A DNA stretch of 64,000 bases from Aurifilum marmelostoma (GCA_027559495.1 JAMXSV010000021.1:248001-312000); one strand, 5' to 3'. Numbered from the stretch's first letter, positions 45,630 through 59,989 are shown. A program made the numbers and translations. Notes: generated by a model from the letters alone, not told the origin.

Positions 45630-46586
45630 TCAGAAGCTCATGGGCTTCAAGTAGGACGTCCGTTCCGGATCGATGTCATCCATGTTCTGGATGTCGATGA
45701 CCCGGGACTCGTGCTTATCGGAGCTGGCATTATGGCCGGATGACGTCTTCTCCCTCTCCTTCTCGTCCTCATCGCATAGGTGATCTCTCAACTTGGCGGC
45801 ATACTGGCGTATAGGCTCACCACTCGAGTTGAGCCAGATTGCCCACCAGTGTTTGCACGTTTGAAAGAGCCTTGATATATCGCCGGTGTACGTCGGGGAT
45901 AACACCTCCTCCGCGAGACGCTGTGTCCAGCTGGTCTGCGGCTCTTCGTGCTGTCCGACAACGGGATCTAGCCAGAGAATGCGATCGTCGAGCAGTGACA
46001 GCACGTCGAAATTCGTATAGCAAAGTCCATCGGCGAGAATGCACTGCTTCAGGGCGGGGAAGCTCTTTAACAGCGCCGTCGTGTTCCTGACCATCTGCGC
46101 GGCCTCCTCGTCCCTGTTGATGTCCTGCGGCAGGGTGATGCAGTTCAAAGCATTGTCCCAGTTGCAGAGTTGCAGGGCAAGCCTCTGCAGATACTGGTGC
46201 CAGTCACCAGCAAACCTGATGCTGTCAAAAGACAACATCGAGAAGAACCCATCGCGAGATTCTTGGTCTCGGCGGATCATGATGATATCCCTCGCGCCGT
46301 GAACTCGCATCTCGCCGGTGGGAGTCGGCAGAGCGTGGGGGTAGTAGCGCTTGACTTCGTTTCGAGACTCCTTACAGGCGCCTAGGAGCAACCGGGTAGT
46401 ACGGACGCGCTCCCGGAATGCGGGCTCCCATGACTTGCGGGGAAGGACACGTAGCGATAGCTCGACCATACTTCCATCGTCCTCGGTCTTCTCGCAGTCC
46501 ACGAAATAGATCCCGTAGCCAGGCATAGCCTCCCGCCAGATCATATACCGCAGCTCGCCAGGGAGCCTAGGAAATAGCGAGAACAT
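45630..46586 (-). CDS. 2EXR-domain protein of unknown function
   Basis: Single exon, 318 residues from the ATG at 46584-46586; the frame is open a further 30 bases upstream but has no ATG there. The start MFSLFPRLPGELRYMIWREAMP is the fungal 2EXR signature (F-x-x-F-P-x-L-P-x-E-L-R-x-x-I-W). The second typical block, RTTRLLLGACKESRNEVKRYYP, lies about 60 residues later. The end is charged (DEDEKEREKTSS). 2EXR proteins are numerous in filamentous ascomycetes, share features with F-box proteins and have no settled function. The gene stands alone between two non-coding stretches. Confidence 0.8.
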   Translation of the reverse strand: MFSLFPRLPGELRYMIWREAMPGYGIYFVDCEKTEDDGSMVELSLRVLPRKSWEPAFRERVRTTRLLLGACKESRNEVKRYYPHALPTPTGEMRVHGARDIIMIRRDQESRDGFFSMLSFDSIRFAGDWHQYLQRLALQLCNWDNALNCITLPQDINRDEEAAQMVRNTTALLKSFPALKQCILADGLCYTNFDVLSLLDDRILWLDPVVGQHEEPQTSWTQRLAEEVLSPTYTGDISRLFQTCKHWWAIWLNSSGEPIRQYAAKLRDHLCDEDEKEREKTSSGHNASSDKHESRVIDIQNMDDIDPERTSYLKPMSF

Positions 46587-48982
<2,396 letters not shown>

Positions 48983-50968
48983 TGTATGTGATGTATTATT
49001 GTATTGGGCCGGTAGTAGTTGTGAGGTTCGAGGCGTGGGAACGTGTTGAGGAAGGGGTGAGGAGTGGGTGAGGAGTGGGTATGTGGTGGAGGAGAAGAGG
49101 AGGAGGAGAGGAGGGGTTGTTGGTCTGAAGTGGTTGTGAAGAGTTATGATACTGCTCAACCGGCGTAGATCGGAGATTCTCTGGAATGCGGCAAGCTAGG
49201 TAGTGGGGGGATTTAAGACGGCAGCTCTTTTATCCTCTTGCTAATCTCTGCCTCGTTAGCGATGCCGGCAAGAACTTCCACTTGTTGATATCAGCAGCGG
49301 TAGAGGCGACTCGCTGGGAGCTGTTAGTGGCACGCCTAATGGCTGATGACGCTGTGCGCTGCTTGGCGGGGTTTATGGCGGGGTAAAGATTGCTGTGCTC
49401 AAACGGCAGGTTGGCAGGAACGCCTCACGGTGATATTTCGGGTGTCGGAATGCTGCTAGTCGGTATGACTTGCCTAAAGCTTCAAGAGTCAATCTTTACC
49501 TAAGGAGATAGACTTTTGCTCGATATTGCACTCACGGGCTCATGATCACATCGAATTACCAATTATCTATTGCCGATACGTTGCCAAATTGTCACAGGAT
49601 TTTCCTTTTCCTTTGTCTTTTCTTTTGCTGAAGACGACGAGGAGAGCAAGGCGCCACACCCTCCTGTTCGCAGTTTTGCGGCAGACGGAATGCAGTGAAA
49701 GCTCTTTTCCACCCTCACTCAGCTTGACAGCTCAACAAACCGACGCCAAACATTCATCTACAGCGAAACCTCGCACGGCGTAACATCATTTTGACGAAAT
49801 TTCATGGCTGCCAGCTGAGGTCGTGGCGCTGTCGCATCCTCGGACCAACCCTGAGGCACAAAGGATGTTCGGACCGAGGCTGCGTCGAGCACTGCTCATT
49901 TGTGGCGTATCGTAGTGACAGGGCTTCTTCTTGTGGCTCAGTATTGCTGATATGTCTCCTAGAAAACAGGGAGCGTCGGTCACTTGGCAGCGTTCTTTTC
50001 TGGCCCGGCGCCCAAATGGCCCTGTGCTCACCTCTATCTGGTGAGGAACCAACGACCAACATTGCTGGAACCCGGGTGCTACTTTTGCGTTGGCCTTGAC
50101 GACAACGCCGCTGAGCTGTCGCCTCACCTATTTTGAGGGCATATTCAGGGTTTTGGCCTTCAACGAGGTGGTCATTCTCGTCGTCGGGCACGGTTGGCCA
50201 GTCATGCCTTGGCAGTTGACCAACCCTGAAGCATTCGAAACCTGAACGTACCCGTGGATTTATTTTTTCACGAAAAAAAATGGCTTCTGTGGAACACACA
50301 TGAGGACACATCTGCATACAACGTCGCGCAATAGTCAAGCCATTCCTGGAATCGAATGCTGGCGGGAGACTGCGGCACCCACCAGACTGGTGGTTTTCTT
50401 TTGAGGGGGAAAAAAAAAAATCATACGGCATAGGAAGAAGAGAAAAGACACCAAGCAAAATCATCGTACCTCCTCTGAACCAGACAGCGTGACAGCAAGC
50501 TGCAGTGACACCTGAAATCATCAACCAAGAGACCTCAAAACCCTAATTAGCCCTTCGAAGTGAGCCCACCAACCCCTGAGCGCTTCATCCACACCCTGGC
50601 CTCGAGCCAGCTGTGGGATCCACAGCACCCACAGGGCAAGAGCCGCGTGGCACACCCAATGAGGCCTGCAATTATTTGTGGCCTCGCCCTCCGAGTGCTG
50701 GGGTTTGTGTCAGCCAGTCCGTACCGGTCGCGCTTGGGAGAAAAAAAGAAAAAAAAAAAGGGCAAAAAAAAAAAAGGGGGTGGTTAAGTGGCAGAGAGGA
50801 CACGCGCAACTTCAAGAGGCGGTCAAGAAGGGTAGTGGCCCGTGAACAGGTTCCGCCCCCCAGAGACCACAAACAGGTCCCCGGTGGATGAACGCTGATG
50901 CGTAAAGTGTGGTGTATGTGCCCTTGACCCGAAGAAAACTGTGTGCGTGGCCGGTGATCTTGTTCAGA
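48983..50968. other. 2 kb non-coding region between dehydrogenase and Ras-like gene
   Basis: Divergent promoters. An AAACCCTAA-like box sits near 50536-50544, and A runs lie around 50742-50775. A 240-codon minus-strand frame (49802-50524) has no domain and is Arg-rich, so it was not called. Confidence 0.5.
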
Positions 50969-52348
50969 ATGAGACTATCGCAAGGTGAGTGTGAGTCTCT
51001 CCATCTGTTGAGCTGCTGCTCGTTTTCTTTTTTTGACAGGAGGAAGAGGTGGGAAACGACTCGCCGACTAGGGTGGGCTGACTGCGGGTCACCTAGGGAG
51101 CAAGACGTACCTCGACCTGCCTTCTCTCATTGAGCCTCCGGAATATAGCATTGTCGTATGTGCAGACGACGACGAGTATGCCGGCCGGGACAAGGTGCTG
51201 CAGAAGGTCTGTCCTCCCTGAACCCATTCCGAACTTTTGCTCTATCGTCGTCTCAATTATCTTCTGTCCCTGTCACTTTTCACGTACACACATAGAGAGA
51301 GAGACACGCACAAGGCTCTCTCCTCTATGTGTGTGTGTGTCTCTCTCTCTCTCTGTCTTTCATCCCATCATATCTCACTTGGCCCACGTTACCTTCAATG
51401 ATTGACTGACATTCGTCTCTGCCCGTCTACCCCCACAGTTCATCAATGTCGATGACCCCGCCCCCGCCGGAACAACCGGCACCACCGGCGCAGACCATGA
51501 TGGCCGCTGCCGCAAGCTGATGGACATCTCCGGAATCCCCGTCACCATCGAGCTGCTGGAGCTAGGTCCTGAGACGGACCAGGCCATGCTGCGGTATCAA
51601 ATCGAGTATGCAGAGGCCTTTGCCTTTGTCTTCAGCTTGTACTCGCCGCGGTCGCTAGAGACGACCCAGAGGTTGCACGACAAGGTGGAGCGCGCGGCCC
51701 GTAACCATCACAACATTGTCACCATGAGCGAGTACCAGAGAGACGGTGGCATGGACGTCCCGGTCTTTCTCATTGGGAACCGTGATGGGGACCTAGCGCC
51801 CCCGCAAGGTGAGTGGTGTTGCCTTTACTTCATTCTTCTTTTCTCTCTCATTCTGCTGTGCTTTGATGCCCCCCGACCAAAGTTCTTGTATATATACTGC
51901 CTCCGGCCCCCACCTATCTCTACTCTTTCGCTTTGCTGTTTTCCCTCTTCTTTTGTCCTTTTCTCTTTTTCTTCCTTTCTCATCCTTCTTCTTTTCCTTT
52001 TCCCGGCTGACCTAGAGTGCGGGAGTGGATGCAGAGCTAGAGGAAGGCGACTTCTCCCCAACGGCCTTCAACGAGAGGGCCGAGGCGGACATGAAGGCCC
52101 AGCGGGAGAAGGCCAAGGCGCTGGCCCAGCAGTGGGGATGCGCCTACTTTGAGGTTGACACGTCCAAGCGGCGCGGCGAGCACGGCGTCGACGAGGCCAT
52201 CATGGGTATCGGCCACTTCATCAAGGCCACCGAGAGGCCGTCCACGTCGTCGACGGCGTCCTTTCGCACGCCCATGAAACCGCCCAAGCAGTACCGCATA
52301 CGGAGATTTCTGGGCCGGATGGGGAGGATGACGAATTTTAACAGCTGA
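50969..52348 (+). CDS. Divergent Ras-like small GTPase family protein, 5' end uncertain
   Basis: Secure exons are 51097-51206, 51439-51808 and 52035-52348. A short first exon 50969-50984 would fit the phase and give 269 residues, but this start is weakly supported. The fold is Ras-like: the strand ISGIPVTIELLELGPETDQ replaces the DTAG switch II, YAEAFAFVFSLYSPRSLE matches the helix/strand after it, and DVPVFLIGNRDGD stands where NKxD is normal. ALAQQWGCAYFEVDTSKRR matches the end with the SAK motif altered, and a basic tail (YRIRRFLGRMGRM) follows instead of a CAAX box. No good P-loop is visible, so nucleotide binding may be lost. The introns of 232 and 226 bp are long for this genome and could hide small exons. 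Confidence 0.6.
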
Positions 52349-52988
52349 TGGCAGCTTGTGTTGCGGGGGAGGTTTGGGCTGTGGATCCTGCGGCTGCGAT
52401 AGGTCGCCCTTGACAGTCCTTTTCCTTTTGTTGTTGTCGGGTGTAGGTGGTATGGGCTGGAACCTGGCTAATAGGTAGTCTCGGGGAAGAGGGGATTTCG
52501 GCCCGTCGTGAGGAGCATATACGGAGAGCTCACGACTGTCACAGGGTTTGGTTTCGGATGAACACTTTACCACAACGCATCAAATGTAGATAGCATTGCC
52601 ATCTAGAGGCACCATCCTAAGGCGTTAAAAGGCAACACTGATATAGATAGATGGAAATTGGAACATCGCAAAGAGTATCGCGGATGCCTGTTGAGATTGG
52701 ACTAGATTCTTTCCAGCTTGATTGCGTGGATCTATTCTCCAGCGGGTAATTATTATAAGTGAACATAAAACTTCGTCAAAGATGCGCGCTATGAACGTGT
52801 CTCAATTGCCTCCAGCTCTCGACCCACCCCCCTGGGCAGCCCGCTGGATCGGGTATCAGGCGTTGTCGTCCGAAAAGAAACGTGACGAAAGTGAAAATCT
52901 CTCTTCTTGAATCCTCCACATTATTACAACTGGACCGAAGTCATCCACCCATGTCTCTTTTACGATCTCCTCAGACACCGTCACAAGT
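52349..52988. other. Convergent intergenic region, Ras-like and DUF4112 genes
   Basis: 640 bp of 3' UTR-like sequence. Nothing else was seen. Confidence 0.55.
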
Positions 52989-53814
52989 TCATGATCGCCC
53001 GTTATTAATAACACCCATCTCCACGTCTTCGCCCCCACCGTGCCGTCCGTTCTTGGTCCGCGCCGGCGCAGGCCCGTCCAGGATCTGCTCCGCGCCCCGC
53101 TCGAGATTTCCGCCGCCACGGCGCTCTGCCTCGGCTTTCTTGATGAGGTACTCCTCCAGCAGCCAGGCGTTGCGGGTGTTGGCCTTGAACCAAGCGTCCG
53201 CAACGTCGCCCAGGAAGGGTACCAGACCGATGCCAAAGTCCATAGCAATGTTGAGGAGCATCCGGGACTGCAGCACGCCGGGGAGACCGCCTTCGACCTG
53301 GATGGCCTTGCGGTAGACGAATAGGTACGCCATGATGGCGTCTATAATATCGCCGAGGCTGGTGACGGAAAGTCAGCTTTTTGTCTTTCTCACTTTCTCA
53401 CTGAGCCGGCCAGAAGGTCCCCGGGGATGATTCAGGATCCTACTCACCCAGGCACAAGACCAATAATGGCACTCCAGCCGAACCGGATACCACAGAGGTT
53501 GAAGAGGCTGAGATCGAGCCAGTACGCGCGCTTCCGGACGGACATGAGGATCTTGGCATCATGCTGCGACACTCCGGGCGGGTGGCCCTTCTTCTGCTTC
53601 TTGATCTTTGTGTTCCCGTGCCGATCATTGACCTTGACCTCCTCGAAGAAGGGATCCTGTTACGAGAAGTGAGTAACAGAGTCCTTTTGTTTCCATTCCT
53701 GCGCCTGTAGTCTTGTGAGAATGGATCATGAGTACATACCTTTGCGTTGATGTTCTTTTGGGCGGCCTCGCTCAGCACCTTTTTGGCGAGCATATTTACC
53801 ACTGCTTGAGACAT
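52989..53814 (-). CDS. DUF4112 membrane protein
   Basis: Three exons: 53814-53740, 53656-53448 and 53358-52989, with introns of 83 and 89 bp; 217 residues. Splicing restores LVPGLGDIIDAIMA, which is repeated in related form as GLVPFLGDVADAWFKANTRN. These paired G-x-x-P-x-x-G-D-x-x-D motifs within two hydrophobic stretches define DUF4112. The N-terminal part (about 1-70) is polar and Lys-rich, and the tail is charged and disordered. Function unknown; two membrane helices are expected (inference). Bacterial and fungal relatives are also uncharacterised. Confidence 0.85.
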
Positions 53815-55230
53815 CTTGGCGGTGTGTGAGGTTGAACCGGAACTGAAAGTTGAATTCTTGACTAGAAAAGAATGATCTTGAGACCGAGGAAGGTCTGCTG
53901 GTTTCCTTGTCGTGGCCTCTAGCTTATGTGGTCGTGGTCGAGATCAGGTGCTTGCAGGGTGCTCTCGTTGGTCCAGCCCCCCTAATCAGGCCTGCAGAAA
54001 GTATTGGCGGCTGGTGTATCTGAGCCCGTTTCAGGACACGCTCCTGACGACGCAGACAGCTGCTGGGCTGTAGGCGTGTTGAACGGCAAAAGAAGTGAGA
54101 CAAGGCGAGGAGTTGTGGTCAGTCAATCCTAAGTGAGTTGACATGAGCGAGTGTGTGTCTGAGCGAGAGGGAAAGACGACTGACTGACTGCTACATAAGT
54201 ATTTATGAGAATGCTTGCTGTCTACGGCGAGCGAGTGACTACGAGATTCCCTGATTTCTGACCCCTGGCGCGCGTTGGCGTTGCATGGCCTGGCACTGGA
54301 CGGGTCGAGCCCAATTACGTCAGTTGTCAGGCCAGTACCGTACGGCAGTAGCTCCTCCCCAAGCTCCCTCAGTCTTTGGTACTGGCAGATAGAGTGCACC
54401 GCCACTGCTCTCCACGTCTTTGGCGGGCTGCCTCAGCCACTCAGCCACAATTTCGTCCTTGCGTTCGTGGTGAGAATGCACCTTCCCTTTAATATTCCTA
54501 CGTTATATCTGCTGGTAACATAATTTTGTTGGGATTCTTCTGTAGAATCTATATTTCTTGCTGCCTCTGGGGAGTAAAACCTTAATTGCGAACAGTCACC
54601 CACGCGACCCAATATTCTGAAGCAATCTCTGGGGTCCTCAAGCTGCTACAGTAGATCATCGGTCGAAGATCTGCGATTCCAAAGAAAGTGAAAAGGAGAT
54701 GGCCACCTTGAACATGACCGCGACCGAATCAAGTACTTGACACTGCAATACAGCATTTTTCAACAATTGAACATATACAGGCGTAAACATCTACAGGCAT
54801 TCTCCCAGGAAAGGAGCAGAGCTACAAGCACATGCATCAGGGACGCAGCTAACAAGGGGGAGGTAGTATCCACACCACTGCGGGCTGCTGCTGAGAGGGT
54901 ATAATATGGGTCCAGTCGAGTGGCCTCACCGCTGTGCCACCAATGCGACACATCAATCGCCTGCAGGACCCTGACCCGTACGCGGCATTGTACTGTGTAT
55001 CGGATGGACAGTCGTGGGCAAATTCTACGGGTTCTCATTTCAAGATTGTGACCTCATCACACGTCTGCGGACCAGAACATCAACCAAGTCCACAGCAGAG
55101 AGAGCAACAAACATCGAGGATCGTTTGAGACCCAACCCCTACAAGGTCTCATAATACCAATATTGTATTGCGTTGCCTATACAACAACCCTTCAACCTAC
55201 CACTGCACAACTACACAGCACACAAGCATC
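53815..55230. other. Intergenic region, DUF4112 and vWA genes (divergent)
   Basis: 1.4 kb holding both promoters. A purine-rich patch is near 54680. The last 50 bases before 55231 are rich in CA. No coding pattern was recognised. Confidence 0.5.
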
Positions 55231-56044
55231 ATGGAAGACGAGTGGCCCGCCCCAGCACCCCCCCTCCGACCCGTCGGCGGGGGTCAACGTCAACGTCGAC
55301 GACTACGGCGAGACGCTGTCCTTCCTGCGATGCTTTGACACCATGTTCCTGGTCGACGACTCGGAGCACATCGCGCCCTACTGGAGCGACGTGCAGGCCC
55401 TCCTGGAGCGCATCGCCCCCGTGTGCGCCAAGTACGACCCGGACGGCATCGACGTCTTCTTCCTCAACCACCGGCCCAAGGGTCTCCTGTCCAACATGTC
55501 CTTCCGCAAGTCGGGCTACCGCCACCTGGGCGGGCACGCAGCGGGAGCCGACGGTGTGTCTGCGCTGTTCGGGCGGGTGAAGCCCGGCGGCAAGTGCAAC
55601 CTGGGGGCGAGGCTGGGCAAGCTGCTGTCGTGGTACACGGACAAGCTCAAGGTGGACGAGGACGGGGCGGCGCTGAACCTGATCGTCATCACGGCGGGGG
55701 CGTTTGACGACGACGTCAAGAAGCCCCTGGTGGCGGCGGCCAAGATGCTCGACGAGCTGCGCGTGCCCGAGCACCAGATCGGCATCCAGCTGTTCCAGAT
55801 CGGCCAGCCCAGCCCGGAGCAGAAGCGCAACTTTGAGTACCTCGACGACGAGCTGTGCAAGGAGGCCCACACCAGGGACATTGTCGACACCGTCACCTGG
55901 TCCGGCGCCCCCGGGTCGCTCTCGAGTGACGACCTGGTCAAGACCATCCTGGGCGCCGTGGTCAAGAGCCTGGACGAGCGCAAGTCGAAGCTGAACCTGG
56001 ACAGCTCGGCGCCCGCGAGGCGATTCGACGGGGATATGTTTTGA
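55231..56044 (+). CDS. von Willebrand factor A-domain protein, one frameshift near the start
   Basis: The conserved part (VNVNVDDYGETLSFLRCFDTMFLVDDSEH ... to a TGA at 56042-56044) is one long open frame that has no ATG of its own. An ATG at 55231 (MEDEWPAPAPP) is in another frame. The two join cleanly if the run of seven C at 55258-55264 had six, giving about 270 residues starting as relatives do. The vWA metal site, normally D-x-S-x-S, reads DDSEH, so one Ser is lost and metal binding may be weakened. Other family parts are present: GADGVSALFGRVKPGGKCNLGARL (with the second metal-loop region), LNLIVITAGAFDD (third), and the terminal ARRFDGDMF. Fungal proteins of this type are cytosolic with unknown partners. 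Confidence 0.8.
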
Positions 56045-56377
56045 GGACGGCTGAGAAAAGTTTGATGGCCATATTTATTATGGGCCTCGGGAGTGGTCAT
56101 CTCTCTCATCTTTGTTGTACAGATATGAACAGGTCATGAATGCAATTTTCTGGGTATCTCTCATGACAACCCTAGAGGCTAGTGTCAATGACGTCTCCGA
56201 CTCGCAATGCATTTCAACATGTGCGCGTCAAGCCATGATACACATACGTACCCCGCCGATTGAAAATTGAATTCCATCTGTCCACAAATTGCAACTAAAT
56301 GTAGATCCATCCGAGTCCAGCAATCTTTAAATAAATCCATATCAGTAATCAAAATCAAGCATCACCTCCACATCGCC
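56045..56377. other. Short intergenic region after the vWA gene
   Basis: 330 bp, AT-richer than the flanking genes. Contains the vWA 3' UTR and presumably the promoter of the next small gene. Nothing else was seen. Confidence 0.5.
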
Positions 56378-56668
56378 ATGTCTTCTACTCTCCTCCGCTC
56401 CCCAGCCCTCACCAACATCCTGTCCGCAGCAAACCTCACAGCCCTCGGCGCCATGACCATATACTTCAAGTCCCACCACGACCACAACCTCGAGGTCCAC
56501 GAGGCGCGCATGGACGAGCTGGAAGGAACGCTGCGGGGCCACATCGGGATCATGGAGGACTCGCTCGAGCGCATTGAGGGGAGCAGGATTGATGGGCAGA
56601 GCGGCAAGGCACAGGCACTGTACACGGCGAGGGGCAGAGATGAGAAGAAGAACATAAAAGGAGAGTAA
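56378..56668 (+). CDS. Small hypothetical protein with one hydrophobic segment
   Basis: Single exon, 96 residues, from the ATG at 56378 (context CGCCATGTC); the frame is open upstream, but this Met gives the sensible start. A mildly hydrophobic N-terminal segment (about 9-29, ALTNILSAANLTALGAMTIYF) could be a membrane helix or a mitochondrial-type leader. It is followed by a charged helix with heptad-like spacing (HEARMDELEGTLRGHIGIMEDSLERIEG) typical of a coiled coil, then a Lys-rich end. Amino-acid composition and codon choice look coding rather than random. No family recognised. Confidence 0.5.
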   Translation: MSSTLLRSPALTNILSAANLTALGAMTIYFKSHHDHNLEVHEARMDELEGTLRGHIGIMEDSLERIEGSRIDGQSGKAQALYTARGRDEKKNIKGE

Positions 56669-56889
56669 GAATGCCGGAGGGGGGAGGGAGATAAAAAGTT
56701 GGTATCCTTTTTTTTTTTTTTTATATTCATTCTCGTAATACAGAGTATCAAACCCTTTCGTCATTAGTAGTACGAAGATGTGTTTGAAAAAAAGAAGGAC
56801 CCCCCACGAAGCCTTCATGTCATTTCAACCACCTAAATCCCATCCCACGCCTCCAGGATATCACGACGAATCTCATCCCATCCTATCCC

Positions 56890-57315
56890 CTACTGAGGGT
56901 CCGAGGTACCCTGGAAGTCGACGCTCTGGCTCGTCTTGTTGGCGTTGGCCTTGTCGTTGGCGATGTTGGTGTTGAGCTTGGTCTGCTCCTCGGCGATCTT
57001 GTCGCTGTTGTCCTCGCCCGACTGGGCCTGGTCGATCTGCAGGCCGAGGACCTCGAGCTGCAGCTTGAGGACCTTGTTCTTGATCTTGCCCACGCTCAGG
57101 GCGTCGGCCGCGTCGCCGGTGGCCGCGTCGATGGCGTCGTTGAAGCCGCCCGTCTCGGTCTCGGCGTTCTCGGCCGTCTCGCGGGCGGCCTTGATGATGG
57201 CCAGGTCGTTGGGGTCGACGTTGGCGAGGTCGCTTGTGTCGATCTGAGGAAAAGGGGGTTTAGGGTATTAGTTTCATGTTTTGTTGTTTCGTTTTTTGGG
57301 TGTGATGAGGTCAAT

Positions 57316-57359
<44 letters not shown>

Positions 57360-57605
57360 TGGTACTGAAGACCGGGTTCCGGGTTTCGAAGATCTTCAGG
57401 AGGAATGTGGTTCTTTGGTGGTACTCACAGGGAACTTCTGGTTGACCTCGGCGAGGGCATTGCCGCCGACACCATCCGAGACCTGGAAGTCTGCATAGCT
57501 CGATGCCGTGAGGACGCCGGCGCGCTTGTGGGCCTTGCCCTGGCTGCTGGGCAGGGCGAGGGCCGAGGTGGCGAGGGCGAAGAGGACGGTGGCCTTGAAA
57601 TACAT
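56890..57605 (-). CDS. Small secreted protein (conserved fungal type)
   Basis: Two exons: 57605-57429 and 57243-56890; 176 residues. A signal peptide (MYFKATVLFALATSALALP) is followed by a possible dibasic processing site (KAHKR). The mature part contains ASSYADFQVSDGVGGNALAEVNQKFP, joined by splicing to IDTSDLANVDPNDLAII, then a helical Glu/Lys/Gln-rich region (KNKVLKLQLEVLGLQIDQAQ). It has no cysteines outside the leader and no known fold. Similar small secreted proteins are widespread in ascomycetes; some are expressed in host association, but no role is shown. The 185-bp intron is long for this genome because it carries a GT microsatellite (57318-57355). Confidence 0.85.
57318..57355. repeat. 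GT microsatellite inside the small-secreted-protein intron
   Basis: About 19 GT units on the plus strand (AC on the sense strand) within the intron 57244-57428. Confidence 0.95.
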
Positions 57606-59940
57606 GTTGTCGGTGTATATGAAGAAGAAGAAGAAGAAGAAGAAGAAAAGTGGATATTACAGTGTGTAATATAGAAGAAAGATAAAAATATACAAGATGG
57701 TATCGAGAGCGGAGAAACGACTGGCGTTGGTTGATTAAGGCTCGACAGCACAGCTGTGAGGAGGACGAAGAGATGGAATGAAGGGATGAGGGATGAATGA
57801 AAGCGGCTGAATGAAGAAGTGTGATCATCATGAGTCCCAACCACGGGCGAGCAGTCGATCTTATAGAACAGCCGCCGCCGGTTGTTCTCGTTGTCGTGGG
57901 CGTGATGGAGGCATGAGTTTCTTGGCGAGCTAGCCTCTGAATCGCGATCGAAACCGTCCTCCGGGGCAATAGCTTCGAAGGGCCTCCTGACCAAGGTTTC
58001 CGGGGGCGGCTCGCGTCTCTGTGAGGTGGAAAATCCCGCCATCCTGGGAGGAGAAACAGGCGCCTGTGTGCTGTGTCTAGAAGCGGCGCATCACAGGTTT
58101 CCCAGCAGCCGAGATGGCCGGTGATCCCCTTCGTCTCATCGAGGAACCTACCGATCAGGGCTGGACCCCGCCGGAAAAGGGTCAGGTCTCGACGAGACTC
58201 ATGGCAAGCGAGGTGATCACCACTGGGATGTCTGCCCCGTGGTCGAAGGACGATGGCGTGCAGTGAACGGGCTAGGTGAGCATTTATGCGCTGAAGGTTT
58301 TGTTGATACACTTTGTGAATGATCTGCGGGAGCCGGTGGGGTCGAGAGGGAAGGCGGCGGCATGCCTGTGGTTTTGAGGGGTTGGGCAGAGTGGGGGATT
58401 GGGGGGGGGGGGGTGGGTGTTCAGCAGAGTACGCATTGTAGCAGCATAGCCCGGCTGTCGAGTTTCCTAAATTGCGGGGGTCTGGGTAGTATTGTGCACC
58501 ACGGTAATAGCGTTATTGACTATGTATGTCATGGTACTGTAGTATTGACACTCAAGTTAAACTATCTGGCAGGTGGAATGCAAGCTTGGCGTTCGATTGT
58601 GTGGATCTAGGTGGTGCCCACGGGTAGTAGACAGACTTTCATCGTGACCTGCAGTCAAGTTTGGATCTTTGCCTTTTCTTTGAGTTCGTCTCAGAGATCA
58701 AACACATCTTAGCGACAAGATGCACGGTCGGATGGTGGTGATCTGATGATCGAACCAACCTGAACACCCTGCACGTGGGGGGCGAGGTCCTGTCCAGAAC
58801 GTGTGTCATCGAGGTGTTCGAGAAGAAGCGCAGCTGCATGTCAACGAGGGGGAAGCTGAGCTGACCTGCGACGAAGCGAGCACGGCAGGGTGGTGCATCA
58901 GAGAAAAGGGGTCCCCTGGCCGAAACCAAGCCCCCCCCCCCCCCCTCTCTCCGGCTGCCGGGGTTGATAAGCTTGGCGTTAAGGTTGCGACGATAGGCGC
59001 CATTACCCTGCCTCTCCCCTTTCCTTTCTCGTCATGATTGTTGTGCATGGTGGTTGAATATGGCCGATCTCTCGCGGAAAGGTTGAGACGAGATGGCCTG
59101 TCTTGTCAGATCAGAAACAGAGATCTCCCCAGCCATTTGGAACATCAGTTGCGGCTCAAGTTCGGTTGCGAAGCGAGGGTATACGAGGATTCTGGATCGG
59201 CGCCGTTGAGATGGGATGAGTAGCCCGAGCAATAAAGAAGAGATGCCGAGTAATATAACAAGAGAAGACGAAGGAGGAGGAGGAGGAGGAGAAGGGTCCA
59301 GGGTGTTGACCAAGTTGACTTCAAGACTGTCCCTCGTCCCTCTACTGTGGGAACTCAGAGGACGAGGTCTGTCGCCAGAGATGTGGCCGCCTACCCTTCA
59401 GCGTCACCAGCCTGGCCAATCATCTTACACGAATCATGACCCAGGGCACAGTGATAGGGGCATGCCAAACAAGAAGATTCACAGATTTACAGTCAGGACC
59501 ATGGTGCGTACAAGGTCCAATTTCTTGCATGTATTTATATAAGGTTTGCACATAAAACTATTTTACAAACATCCAGTTGATTTACATGTACAAAAAAAAA
59601 ACCAAAAAACCAAACTTCTGGCATTACTCGTACAAGTCCATGTTCTCTTACACCGCTCTTCAGAGGGTGTCCAGCAGCAGCAGGATCGTCACCGATAGCG
59701 TAAAACCACTGTAGGAATGCACATCACAGTAATCGGGCGGGGGAATAGCGGCACTGGGCAGTTTGGGGTACAGCTGCTTAGCTGCCCGCCTCCGCACTCG
59801 GCATTCCCGGCCACGTCGACCACAAGCCCGCGTCTAAGCGGACGTCATCCACGTCAGTAACAGTAGCAAGACAAAAGCACCGGCCGAGTGCATGCATGTA
59901 CGCACTATATACCGTCCGTACCAAGTAATGAATTAATGTG

Positions 59941-59951
59941 CCGAGGCCAAT
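59941..59951 (+). promoter_or_regulatory. CCGAGG hexamer joined to a CCAAT box upstream of the CoA ligase
   Basis: CCGAGG (complement of the FarA/FarB CCTCGG core) runs straight into CCAAT, 170 bp before the ligase ATG. Each is common alone. The position suits control of a peroxisomal acyl-CoA ligase by fatty acids, but this is an inference. Confidence 0.3.
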
Positions 59952-59985
59952 CTACCTCGCAGACATAGACCTCACCTCTCTAACA

Positions 59986-59989
<4 letters not shown>

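Noticed and set aside
49802..50524. 240-codon minus-strand frame in the region upstream of the Ras-like gene
   Set aside because: Random-looking composition, no domain, no splice support, and it overlaps the likely dehydrogenase and Ras-like promoters.
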